From the NCBI GenBank assembly GCA_001599755.1, contig BCHX01000001.1, positions 5,828,001-5,892,000 on the forward strand: DNA of 64,000 nt, written 5' to 3'. This DNA comes from Gliomastix tumulicola (lineage: Eukaryota; Ascomycota; Sordariomycetes; Hypocreales; Bionectriaceae). How positions within the stretch are numbered: position 1 is the stretch's first letter; each line of letters begins with the position of its first letter. Shown here one piece after another: positions 23,390 through 32,903 of the stretch. The notes beneath the pieces are model-generated. The model did no database searches. It had not been told where the DNA came from and was given only the letters and a program-made list of their open reading frames with translations. The position numbers and the translations under genes were made by a program.

Positions 23390-24689
23390 ACTTTCGGGCC
23401 GGGTGAAAGAAAAAAAAATACCCGAACACACGAACCGACCGAGCTGTGTCCTCCACGCAGACACCGCCCGATCACACGATGACTAACAAACAAATGACAC
23501 TACGGAGTTGAACGACGCCAACGACATGACCTTCTGTTTTCCCTTATTCTCCTTTGACTCTGTCCTTTCTCTTTTGATTCCCCGTTTTGAGTGTTTATTG
23601 GCCAAGACGAGACACCCCACGGAAGCGGTGTGACCACGGCGTTCAGAGCAATTTACAGTTCTTTGTCTAGAGAGTTCGTTTGGCCGGCTTTCTCTTTGAT
23701 TTTCCCGCTTTTCCCCCTCTACCTGCCCTACTTTCCGTCTTCCCCTGGCTTCGGCTTGCTTTGCTTCGCTCGGCGTACAACCAGCCTGCCTCCAGAAAGT
23801 CGGAGAGGCGTGGGAGTCGGCTGTTGGGGGGAGAGGAGCGTTTTCGACCTGTGTATCTTTCTTACCTTATGGTGCATATTTATATAATTTTGTCCTATAG
23901 GATTAGGCGCGGAATCCTGATACTATACTATTTTTTACTGTGCTTTGACTAATGTGACCTGTGACTGATGCATTCACTGAATTTGTAGACGGAATCCTGC
24001 TAGATTCGCGAGCTTAGATTCTGAGGGCGAGATGCTGGCGTCTTCAATGCCGACCACCTACTAACCCATTCATAGTGACACATACACCCATATATTCATT
24101 CACATGCACGTACAGATGCGTTGCTTTATTGCACCAAAAACCTTATAGGCGTCTCCCTCGTTTCAAGGCTGGTATTTTATACTTTAAGGCCTTAGGTTTA
24201 GAGCTTGGTCATTCATCAAGCAATGCGAACGCCTCTTCACTCACCCAGCCCAGCAGTGAAGGAGCGTGTAAAAGAGCCGGGACTCCCAACCGAAGAGTCA
24301 TGATAATCTCTCCTCCTTCATCATCACCACCTGGTGGAGTGAGCCTCCGGTAGCTGATTTCGGCTCGTCTTACAGCATCTTCTGCCCTTTCACCTCATCT
24401 GGAGTCTTCCTCAATGACGGCCTCTGGCCTCGTCCGGTCACTGTCATCTCAGCTCTTGTCGCCACGACTATCATCGCCCCAATGTCCCTCAGCCGGTGTC
24501 TCCAGCCTCTTCCGATGAAGGTATTTTCTTAGAGTGAAGGGGGTTGGCGATCCGATCCTTTCTTTCCCCAACCTCAATATAAATAGACGGTTTCGGGTAA
24601 GATGGGTGCTCCTCCATCTCTTTCCGCGGCGACGACCTGGTCTCCCGATCAATCGACCCCTCTGACTTTCAGGACATGTGTTCTTTTTG
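23390..24689. other. Intergenic region left of the protease-like cluster
   Basis: Contains the 3' flank of the DnaJ gene and then sequence with stops in all frames. ORFs of up to 98 codons show no protein-like pattern. Marks the edge between core genes and the duplicated block. Confidence 0.45.
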
Positions 24690-24699
24690 GGGGTTTGAT

Positions 24700-26107
24700 G
24701 TTATTTGACCGACGCCATTGCCCTCTTGAGAATCGGCTACAATCAACCACTTAGCCGTATACACTGCACTCGGCACCGGCTGCAACGAGAAGCACAGGCC
24801 CGGCTTCGGCAAGGCCCTGGAGCCGTATTTAAATACCCTGAGCTCGGATTCGAGCGCAACAGCTGGGATTCGTTCTGCGCTCGACCAGCGGCCCGCGAAA
24901 ACTTGGGATAGAGAAGAAGAAGAAGAAGAAAAAGAAGAGCCCTACCAAACGCAAGAATCGCTGGGGTTTCAGACCTCCAAGTTCAGAGGCTATATCAATC
25001 CCGATGAGCTGATGCGTCTTGATCCTTCACTTGGGACACTCGGGACACTCGGCTGCTACGTGGAGCTCAAGTCTGAGGGTGATGATGCATGGAAGAGGCT
25101 GGCCCTGACAAACTAACATAAGTTTGGACTGGTGCTCGACAGATGTACGACACAACACAGCAACAGAGCCGACATCAACCATCCTTCAGCCTTCGCTTCC
25201 TCAAAGCTGTCGGTTCATTCTAGTTCTCAATTAATGTCCTTCCATGGGGAGGCTAAATCCTTCATTCGACTGGGGTACAGCATTCAGTATGCTATTAGAA
25301 TAGCGTCAAGACACATCCGCAACAGCCATATTACATCATACGAAGGGTTTCTTTTTCGTCTTTCTTTCTGGGAAATAAGGACACCAATCGGATTCAACAG
25401 CTCGGTTGGCAGACGCTTGCTCATCGACGGCACGCCTCTTGGAGGAGAAGGCTGCGGCTATTTTCAGTGATATATTCTTCCTCCTCCCCTGTAGGATCGG
25501 ACCAACGTCGCTCCATGCGAGGCCTCGGGCACGATTCTCTACTCAGTCGATCCACATGGAATATCCTAAGAGCTTACTTATTCACTTGGGAATCTAGAGC
25601 GCCTGTCTTGAGAGAAGCACAATCCAGGACGAGGATTCCAGAGGAGATTTTTCGCCCGGAGAAGGACCCCTCGGATTCTTGAGGAAGCTTCAGGATGCGT
25701 TCAACCAGAGGAAGAAGGAGTTCTTAGACTTTAAATACCACATCCCGGACAAGGTCTTTCGGGATCTCGCTTTGTGTGGAGATCTGCCTTCTACACTCGC
25801 TTTGACTGGGCGTTGGTCGATGTTGCGCCCGATTACCAAGGCAGCAATGCCCTCAACGGCAGATCCAATATGTGCATATGACTCTGAAGGGCACTGCTGC
25901 ATGCAGACCCCTCAAGAATCCTTACTGGGAATACTTGGGGACTCTGGCGCTATTATGTACGCGGAGGACGGTTCGGCGGTCGGGTTGCTATTTGGAGGAC
26001 TGCCTCCCGGAATAGCTGGCGTTAAGTTTACTTTAGTGACGCCTGTTAAGGATGTCTTTAAAGATATTAAGGCCTTTACTGGCGCTACAGACGTGCGAGT
26101 TGCTTAG
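24700..26107 (+). pseudogene. Broken, N-terminally truncated copy of the trypsin-fold two-domain family
   Basis: Three-frame reading recovers family motifs in order: AIALLRIGYNQ (~24720); AVYTALGTGCNEKH in another frame; GTLGCYVELKSEG (~25045); AWKRLALTN then a TAA stop at 25114-25116, where intact copies have the Tyr of NYH; SGTILYSVDPHGI (~25530); RFDWALVDVAPDYQG (~25805, another frame); and GDSGAIMYAEDG to the end GATDVRVA at 26107. There are several frameshifts and stops, the first ~200 residues are missing, and roughly 300 extra bases sit between the LALTN and SGTILYSVD motifs. It is closest to the copy at 29589-31475 (shared PYQTQ, AWKRLALTN, GATDVRV) but lies in the opposite orientation to all three intact copies. 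Only the last 142 codons are open. Confidence 0.85.
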
Positions 26108-26935
26108 AGAAGGGTCTTAGAAATAGGTAAGGTCGGCCTCATTTATCTGCTATGGTAGTAATCGTACTGTTCACTTATCTCATTTTATCGATGTTTCTGA
26201 GCCCGCGGACGGCCATAGACTCTATAGACCACACAGAACTTTGATTCCCCGACAAGTCATTGCCGCCTCCCATCCATGTCTTTGATCGATAGAGTATTTA
26301 CTGCCCTTGCCCTCAGACGCGGTATTTTCTTTTGTAGTTAGACAAGGAGTATTGTATTTGGAGCTGGGCAGGAAGCAGATATATAGAGCAGGAGTGAGGT
26401 TAGTAAAGTTGCTCTTCTGGATAACTATCTGGTGCCCTCCAAAGAGGACATAGTCAGCCGGTTGCGAGGGAAATGCTTCATCTCAGTTTTAGATGCCAGC
26501 GCCTTTTGCCCTTGACATTTGCCCCCATGTCACGGCTTCGGAAAAGAAACCATCATAAAGTCCTGACTGGAGCCATACCGGTGACCTACCTGCCGCCCCA
26601 AATCAGCTCCATGGCCGCCATGCAGTCGTTCTCCCGCCTATATGATGCTGCTGACGGTGCCTTTTGCTCGGCCGGTTCTTGACTCTCGCAAGCTGACTCT
26701 TACTGGAAACTTCGTCGACATAGGGAAAGTCTAAGTCTATCCGAAACAGTTTCAAGACGCTCTTTTCATGATTGATACGCGTGTCCGAAGCCCATTCAAA
26801 CAATTTTCTTTCACAAGAACGTCAACATCACTTCTCCAGGTCCCATTCGTCTTGACGGTCAACATTTCAATTTCTTCTTCCCTCTCCCCGCTGGTGAGAC
26901 GGTAGCTCCATCCATACGACCTACATCCCCAGCGA
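26108..26935. other. Spacer between the relic and the first intact paralogue
   Basis: No gene. Two tail-to-tail members of the family flank it. Nothing repeated was recognised here. Confidence 0.45.
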
Positions 26936-28831
26936 TCAAGTCCTTCCCTGGGCGACCCGGAACTCCACAGCGCCTGTAAACTCCTTAATATCCTGGAATA
27001 CTTCCTCGATGGGTGTGACGAGCGTCAGATGAACGCCGGCTTTCTTCGGCTTCATTCCTCTAACAACTACGCCCAGCGCCTCTGCGTCTGCACCATACAC
27101 GATTGCGCCAGAATCTCCATGTTTTCCAAAGGGCGAGGGCCCGCGGGCATCGGTACCGACTGTGTATTCTTCAGTCGGCGCATCTCCGCCCAGGTATCTC
27201 GTTTCCCGGATGCCGCAGTGGACCATACTCTTGTGGATTTCGCCAGCCGACGGACCGGTGCCGGCGCCCATCTTCCACACTCTTTGACCGGTTGCGAGAT
27301 GGCCAAGCTGATGAGTTCCGGGACGAGGGAGAGGATTCTGCAGCGCGCTGGGAGACAGGGACGGCATCTGCCAGATATGGCCGTACTCTTCCCAGAGGCC
27401 GATATCGTGGAGCTCGTTGCTCCCTTGACGCTGAGGATCGACCGTGATCAGAGCCCAGTCCAGGCGTCTACCCGAGACGGATCGCCGTGCAAAGCCAGAA
27501 GCCGCAAAAAGCCTTCCGAGCACCTGGCGGTTGTCGTCGAAGAACTTCTTCCTCTGGTCATAGTCATCCTGGCGGCTCTGTCTCTGTTCCGGCTCTCTTA
27601 TCCTATTCACCACATATTCGAGGGCAGCCATGATCCGATTGTGCTTGGTACGGCTCGGGTTCTCGATCTCACCACCGAGGGACGGAGTCGTGTCCTGGTG
27701 AATTCCATCCCGATCGACTGACCAGAGAGTCGTCCCAGGTAAGACGGCTCTCGCCATATTCTGTTCCGCCTTGTCAATGAGGAACCCCTCGAAGAGTGGC
27801 CGTACAACGTGGTAGTTGGTCAAAGCCAACTTTGTCCAAGACTGTCGCCCGGGGAACTTCAACTCCACGTAGCACCCGAGGGTACCGATAGGAGGATTGA
27901 AGGCCGTGCCATCCTCAGACCTCGGATCTAAGCCGCAGCTTATGTCGGCGCCCAGTGAAGCTCGTGTGTTGTAGGGTTTCCGATCCCCGGGCTGACTGCG
28001 GGGATTCCTATGTCTAGAAAGATCCCAAGAGTCCCATCCATTGTGCTCGATGCGAAGGCCGATTTTCCAGGCCAGGCCGCTGAGGTACGGCCTGAGTGCC
28101 TTGCTGAGGGCCGGCCACCTTGTCTCGTGGCAGGCGGTGTCGAGTGCAACGTACACCGTCAGAGGATTGTCCAGCTGCCGATGACGCTCAAAGCCGATGC
28201 GGTAAAGGGCGATGGCGTTGACATGGTCGCAGATCTCCGGCTCGTTGTAGGCCAGCTGCGCTACCCGCGGCATGATCTCGTTGTTCCAGGCTGTCTCCAA
28301 GTCCGGCTCAGCCACGGGGAATGCATATGCGTCTCGGACGAGATGGGTTGCGATGAACTCCACATTGATCTTGACAGCCAGTCCGAGGGCTTCCAAGGCC
28401 TTCACAAGGGCGGCGTTCAGGTCGTGCGCTGCAGCTTCCCATCCAGATTGCGATACATCCTCCCAGTCATCCTCCCAATCCGCAACGATCAGCATGGTCA
28501 GGCGCATCGATGGCTGATCATCACGATAGCCTCGAAGCACGACGGATGCTAGCTTGGCTCTGAAACTGTGGTCAAATGCCGTATCCATGGTGTGTTCGAG
28601 GCTGCTGTGGCTGCAGACGCTGGAATCGTCCTCGGTGGGCGAGGTTATGCCGTGCTTTGCAAGGACGTCTTCGGCAACATTCTCCAGGCGCTGCATGTGG
28701 TCCTCAGCGATGAGATGGCGAGCAGATCTGGATTCCAAGCCAGACAGGGGGCGGATATCTTGGAAATCAAGTCGACCAATCGACCAGGACACCCTGGAAG
28801 ACTCTGACGAAGATGCCAACGGGAGACCCAT
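26936..28831 (-). CDS. Two-domain trypsin-fold protein, copy 1 (putative active serine protease)
   Basis: Single exon, 631 residues from the ATG at 28831. This start aligns with the starts of the paralogues; an in-frame extension to 28960 exists. Residues ~18-290 form an uncharacterised region with SIGRLDFQDIRPL, SVVLRGYRDDQPSMRL, VKINVEFIATHLV, NPLTVYVALDTAC and IGLRIEHN. From ~300 a chymotrypsin-like domain follows: GCYVELKFPG, LALTNYHVVRP (His341), a charged helical insert, LFAASGFARR, RRLDWALITV (Asp458) and HGDSGAIVYG (Ser574), ending in LVTPIEEVFQDIK. The order H-D-S and the GDSG motif match trypsin-type proteases; the catalytic role of these residues is inferred. No signal peptide from the chosen start, so probably intracellular. 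Target unknown. Confidence 0.8.
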   Translation of the reverse strand: MGLPLASSSESSRVSWSIGRLDFQDIRPLSGLESRSARHLIAEDHMQRLENVAEDVLAKHGITSPTEDDSSVCSHSSLEHTMDTAFDHSFRAKLASVVLRGYRDDQPSMRLTMLIVADWEDDWEDVSQSGWEAAAHDLNAALVKALEALGLAVKINVEFIATHLVRDAYAFPVAEPDLETAWNNEIMPRVAQLAYNEPEICDHVNAIALYRIGFERHRQLDNPLTVYVALDTACHETRWPALSKALRPYLSGLAWKIGLRIEHNGWDSWDLSRHRNPRSQPGDRKPYNTRASLGADISCGLDPRSEDGTAFNPPIGTLGCYVELKFPGRQSWTKLALTNYHVVRPLFEGFLIDKAEQNMARAVLPGTTLWSVDRDGIHQDTTPSLGGEIENPSRTKHNRIMAALEYVVNRIREPEQRQSRQDDYDQRKKFFDDNRQVLGRLFAASGFARRSVSGRRLDWALITVDPQRQGSNELHDIGLWEEYGHIWQMPSLSPSALQNPLPRPGTHQLGHLATGQRVWKMGAGTGPSAGEIHKSMVHCGIRETRYLGGDAPTEEYTVGTDARGPSPFGKHGDSGAIVYGADAEALGVVVRGMKPKKAGVHLTLVTPIEEVFQDIKEFTGAVEFRVAQGRT

Positions 28832-28978
28832 TATGCTGGAAGTGATCGTGAATGTAAGTGTGTGATGGAAGTAGAAGTGACGAGAAACAGGACTGACGGA
28901 TGCCAACTGGTTGAATTTATACCGCAGCTCGCTGCCAAGGCTTGGAGAAGTAAATGCCAACCTCGCCCAACCTCATGT

Positions 28979-29114
28979 TTTATTAGAATGAGTAACACGC
29001 CGGAGAGAGACAGTGGCCAAAAAGGTACAGGAAAGTTTTCGACGCCATGATTTGTATGATAGAACCGGCCCAACACCGAGAAATACGCACGTCATGTCAC
29101 TAGAGCGGCAACGG
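28979..29114. repeat. Duplicated upstream segment, copy A
   Basis: Located upstream (5') of copy 1; matches 31761-31894 upstream of copy 2 in the same orientation. Shared blocks include gaatgagtaa, acgccggagagagag and aaggtacaggaaa. Positions 29064-29114 are GC-rich where copy B is AT-rich. Confidence 0.8.
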
Positions 29115-29283
29115 TAAATCACGATGGGGGCCTTCACTTCTTGCTCGTCCACACAGCTGGAGCTCTTCACTATAGGGCATTAGGTAAGAAAGATATGGGG
29201 TTTTATCTCATGGTGAAAAGCAATACTTTTGATTTGGCTCCGGGTAAATGACATCCTGCCTTGTGCCTTGTGCCTTGTGGCGT

Positions 29284-29430
29284 ATCTGTCTATTCCTTAC
29301 TCAACTCCAGAAGAAAACGCCAGACCTCAAGACGAGCAGAGAATGCTTCGTCGACCATAGAAATGAGGGGAAAAGAGCAAGGACTCCCATGAAAATCCAC
29401 CGAAGAGATGAAAGAAAGAAATAGATGGGC
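29284..29430. repeat. Duplicated spacer segment, copy A
   Basis: Positions 29337-29385 match 31990-32038 closely (cagagaatgct, gtcgaccatagaaatgag), and 29386-29425 continue into a match with 32701-32740. In copy A the two parts are contiguous. Confidence 0.8.
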
Positions 29431-29433
29431 ATC

Positions 29434-29576
29434 TGGGGGCCGCGGAGAGGCTAGAAGTCCTCGACGGTACAAGGCCGCCGACCCGAACTCTTCTGATCCG
29501 GCGGCGCACGCACTGTTCGTTTACTTGACACATCGTATGATTATGGGTTATATGAGCCATATAATCAGATGGCATG
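29434..29576. repeat. 3'-flank repeat X, left copy (inverted relative to 32755-32890)
   Basis: Contains cggagaggctagaagtcctc, gacccgaactcttct, ccggcggcgca and gagccatata. The reverse complement of each occurs in the opposite order at 32755-32890. It lies directly 3' of copy 2. Confidence 0.75.
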
Positions 29577-29588
29577 TAAACGGGTTTT

Positions 29589-31475
29589 CTACGTCACTCG
29601 GACGTCCGTCGCGCCGGTAAGGGCCTTGATATCCTCGAAAACATCTTGGATTGGTGTCACCAGGGTGACCTTGACGCCAGCCTGTGCGGGAGGCACTCCT
29701 CTAAAGAGCAACCCGACCAACGAGCCGTCCTCCGCGTACACAATAGCGCCAGAGTCCCCAGGTATTCCCAGCTGATCGCCGTGTGCGCCGTCAGCAGGAA
29801 AGAACTGGATCTCTTGAGTTGCGCCATTGTCCACATGCTTTGCTTCTTCTGTGATGCCGCAGTGCGCCTTGAAGCCGTTGAGGACACCCTTCGTGGGGCC
29901 GCTCGCAGCGCCCATCTTCCACACGGTCATGCCGGTCTTGGCCTTGGAATCGTCGAGCTCCGTTCCTTCATGGGGATTCTTAAGTGTTCCATATGCAGTA
30001 GTGGCGTCGGGGGCATCCTTAACTCGTCTATGCTCGTTCCAGACAGACGGGCTTGGAAGAGTGTTGGTGCCCTGGCGTTCAGGCACGACGTCGATCAGCG
30101 CCCAATCAAGTCGTCTGTTCGAGGCGGTCCTGCGCGCAAAGCCAGATGCCGCGAAGAGCTTTCCTAGAACCTGAGAGTCTTTGTCAAAGAAAGACTTCTT
30201 CTCCTCGAGCTGGTTCTTGAGCGTTTTCAGCTCCTCGGGGTCCTGCTCAATACGGATACGTTTTTCCAAAATCGTCAAGATGCGGTTGTGGTTGTACCGA
30301 GATGGGTGCTCCAAGTTTCCCAGTGACTGGGCCATATCTGGCTCAATGCCATAGCGATCGACTGAGTAGAGAATTGTGCCTGGGGAAGGGTCGGTCAGGA
30401 CACCCTCGCCGTCATTCACCTGTAGTCGGTACCCTTGAAACATAGGGCGAATGTTATGGTAGTTGGTCAGGGCGAGTCGCTTCCATGCGTCCTCACCCTC
30501 GAACTTGAGCTCCACGTAACAGCCGAGTGTCCCAATTGCAGGATTGAAGCGTGCTGGGTCGTTGGGGTTCACATAGCCGCTAAAGCTGATGTCAGCACCG
30601 AGTGATGCCTGTGTCTGGTAAGGGGCTGTATCTCCTGTCCAGGTTTGCGCGTTCCTCGAGGGCTGGAGATCAAAAGCTGACAATATCAGGCTGTTATGCT
30701 CGATTCTGAGCTCGAAATGATACCGCAGCGTGCTCAAATACTGCTTCAGATCATGTGACAGCTCAAGCCAGTGCTTCTCATTGCAGTCAGTGCTGAGTGC
30801 AATGTACACGGTCAACGGATTCTCATCTGGTTTATCATGGCCGATTCTGACGAGAGAAATGACGTTGACGTGCTTGCGAATCTCCGGCTGATTGTAGACG
30901 ATGCGCGTCAATTGGGGCAAGATGTGTTGGTTCCAGGCAACCTCCAGGTCCGGCTGGTCGACGACTGGAGATGCGCGTGCGGGTCGAAGCAGATGAGTTG
31001 CGATGAACTCGACGTTGATCTCGAAATTTAGTCCGAAATTCCGCGTGGCTTGGTAAAGAACGGCAACCAACTCGTAGGCAGCAAGTTCCCATGCAGATGC
31101 GATCCACTGGTCATCTTTAACCTTCCAATCGGCAACGATCAACAAGGTTGGGCGCATAGAGGCTTGGTCGTCAGCGTATCCTCGGAGGACGACGGATGCC
31201 TGTTTGGGTTCGAATACACCCTCGTCAAACGCCATGTCCATCGTGCCTTGAACGTCGCAGCTGGGCATTTCCATAGGCTGAGGCGGAGGTATACTGAATT
31301 TGGCAAGCACCTGCTCAGCCAGCCGTTCGAGGCCCGTGACGACACTACAACCATGCTCGCCAAAGAGGTGGGTAGCGTCAGCAGCGATGAGGCCCGGAAG
31401 AGGGCGAATGCCCTGACAGTCGAGACGGCCGACCGAGCGGGACGAGCGAGTCGATGGTGATGACGGATAATCCAT
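29589..31475 (-). CDS. Two-domain trypsin-fold protein, copy 2 (putative active serine protease)
   Basis: Single exon, 628 residues from the ATG at 31475 (MDYPSSPSTRSS), chosen because copy 3 begins the same way (MDIPSSPSSHSS). The ORF stays open upstream to 31829, but that part is translated from an 18-bp repeat and looks non-coding. The N-terminal region has SVGRLDCQGIRPLPGL, SVVLRGYADDQASMRP, INVEFIATHLL and NPLTVYIALSTDCNEKH. The protease-like domain has LALTNYHNIRP (His340), LGKLFAASGFARR, RRLDWALIDV (Asp457), PGDSGAIVYAEDG (Ser575) and LVTPIQDVFEDIK. All three putative catalytic residues are present. A longer helical insert (residues ~390-430, charged) lies between His and Asp. Function unknown; intracellular location inferred. 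Confidence 0.8.
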   Translation of the reverse strand: MDYPSSPSTRSSRSVGRLDCQGIRPLPGLIAADATHLFGEHGCSVVTGLERLAEQVLAKFSIPPPQPMEMPSCDVQGTMDMAFDEGVFEPKQASVVLRGYADDQASMRPTLLIVADWKVKDDQWIASAWELAAYELVAVLYQATRNFGLNFEINVEFIATHLLRPARASPVVDQPDLEVAWNQHILPQLTRIVYNQPEIRKHVNVISLVRIGHDKPDENPLTVYIALSTDCNEKHWLELSHDLKQYLSTLRYHFELRIEHNSLILSAFDLQPSRNAQTWTGDTAPYQTQASLGADISFSGYVNPNDPARFNPAIGTLGCYVELKFEGEDAWKRLALTNYHNIRPMFQGYRLQVNDGEGVLTDPSPGTILYSVDRYGIEPDMAQSLGNLEHPSRYNHNRILTILEKRIRIEQDPEELKTLKNQLEEKKSFFDKDSQVLGKLFAASGFARRTASNRRLDWALIDVVPERQGTNTLPSPSVWNEHRRVKDAPDATTAYGTLKNPHEGTELDDSKAKTGMTVWKMGAASGPTKGVLNGFKAHCGITEEAKHVDNGATQEIQFFPADGAHGDQLGIPGDSGAIVYAEDGSLVGLLFRGVPPAQAGVKVTLVTPIQDVFEDIKALTGATDVRVT

Positions 31476-31566
31476 CTCGGAGGCTGTTGAGATCGGGCGC
31501 AGCGGGTGGTGACGGGCGTTGGCGCGGCGAAGGAGGCTGGGGTGACGGGGAACGCCAGCAAAACGA

Positions 31567-31640
31567 TGAAGGCCGTGACAACAGAGAAAGCCGTGACAGC
31601 AGGGAAGGCCGTCACAACAGGGAAGGCCGTGGCCGCGAAC
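31567..31640. repeat. 18-bp minisatellite upstream of copy 2
   Basis: About four imperfect 18-base units of the form gaaggccgtgacaacagg in the 5' leader or promoter of copy 2. The unit is a multiple of three, which keeps the upstream frame open and creates a Cys/His/Gly-rich hypothetical extension. Confidence 0.8.
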
Positions 31641-31760
31641 GAGCGCCGGGGCTGCAAATCGTGGATGAAAAGCGTGGATGAAAGACAGGATGAAGGTCAG
31701 CGATGACGAATGAAGGTCCTGCTGACGATGGCCGACGGTAACGGGGGCTGGATGTTGGTG

Positions 31761-31894
31761 GTTTATCAGAATGAGTAATACGCCGGAGAGAGAGTGACCA
31801 ACAAGGTACAGGAAATCTTTCAGCGCCATAATATATATAATAGATCAACTTATTATTGAGAAATATATATATTATATTACTAGAGTAGTAAAGG
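31761..31894. repeat. Duplicated upstream segment, copy B (AT-shifted)
   Basis: Counterpart of 28979-29114. In the last 51 bases (31844-31894) 21 positions differ from copy A, and 19 of these are C-to-T or G-to-A in copy B. Confidence 0.85.
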
Positions 31895-31939
31895 ATAAGA
31901 CTTTTAATTCAGCTCTACATGGCCGAAAACCTCTGTATC

Positions 31940-32038
31940 TATCTATCCCCTGTCTAACTCTAGAAAGAACGGCATGTCTCAAGGTAAGGCAGAGAATGCT
32001 TTGTCGACCATAGAAATGAGAGGAAAGCAGCAAGGACT
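31940..32038. repeat. Duplicated spacer segment, copy B, interrupted
   Basis: Matches 29284-29385. Homology stops at 32038 and resumes at 32701, so about 660 bases are inserted here compared with copy A. Confidence 0.8.
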
Positions 32039-32700
32039 TAGAGAAAAGTTAGAGTCCTGTGTGGTCCATGGGCCGTCGTTATCCGTCGTCACGGTCCAGC
32101 TTCAAGAGGCCCTCGCGGCCATCCCACGCTTTTGGCGCGAAGAGCAGGATCTGTGCGAAGTTCATGACGGCTCTTGCCTTAATACTAATCCTATGATCGG
32201 TTGGTTGGCCGCCGTTGAGCTGGCATCGGAGCACGGGTATGAACGTCGGGTGCTGGAGGTGCAGTAGTATATCGTTCAGACGCTTCTGTAGCGACGGTTG
32301 CTTGTCGAGAAACCGCAAAATGGTGGTATGGGCCACTATTTTCTCGGAGGGGTCGGACGAAGCGTGTTTCTCGACGACGGCGATATGGTGTTTGACGGAT
32401 CTCATTCGTTTGGACAGCTCTCGGCGGAAGGACAGCGGCTCTCCAGAGTTAAGGTCAGCATCCTCGATTGACCAATGCTTACAACAGACTAGTCACGCGA
32501 CCCAGTGTGCGAGTGCCAGATCGGCTTGGTCTTGTTTGTCAGTTCGTTGACAGACAAGCACCCAAAGTCCTTGTTCTCCTCTGCGTCAGGGTCCCCCTCT
32601 ATATCCCAGAAGGCGTCCGCGCTCAAGTCAACCTTGTCGCCGCTGAGTCGAGGGAACACGCGCGTCCGTGAACCGCTGGGACTTGTGATGTCGTGCTGCA
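32039..32700 (-). pseudogene. ~660-bp insertion carrying a probable ORF relic of unknown family
   Basis: Minus-strand reading gives one open segment from about 32701 to 32489 (ending with KTKPIWHSHTG before a stop) and another from about 32480 to 32079 (SGEPLSFRRELSKRM, AVVEKHASSDPSEK, ILLHLQHPTFIPVLRC). Both look protein-like in composition but are in different frames, with a stop between and no convincing intron. I do not recognise the family. It does not resemble the neighbouring protease-like genes. A plus-strand 97-codon ORF (31974-32267) is treated as a shadow. Confidence 0.4.
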
Positions 32701-32754
32701 CCCAAGAAAATCCATCGAAGAGAAGAAAGAGAGAGAAAGGAAAAACGTTGATAT

Positions 32755-32890
32755 GTCCTGTGACTATATGGCTCGGCTCACAGGCTCATAATAATGCCCC
32801 AAGACAAGTAAACAGTTCTTGCGCCGCCAGAGTAGAAGAGTTCGGGTCGGGCTTTTCCCGTCGAGGACTTCCAGCCTCTCCGCGGACCCC
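32755..32890. repeat. 3'-flank repeat X, right copy
   Basis: Reverse complement of 29434-29576, directly 3' of copy 3. Shared elements are tatatggctc, acaagtaaac, gcgccgcc, agaagagttcgggtcgg and gtcgaggacttc-agcctctccg. Confidence 0.75.
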
Positions 32891-32903
32891 GAAAGCCCAC
32901 CCT

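Noticed and set aside
31476..31829. 118-residue N-terminal extension of copy 2 with Cys/His/Gly repeats
   Set aside because: It is translated from an 18-bp minisatellite and duplicated non-coding spacer. The paralogue start MDIPSSPSS aligns with the ATG at 31475.
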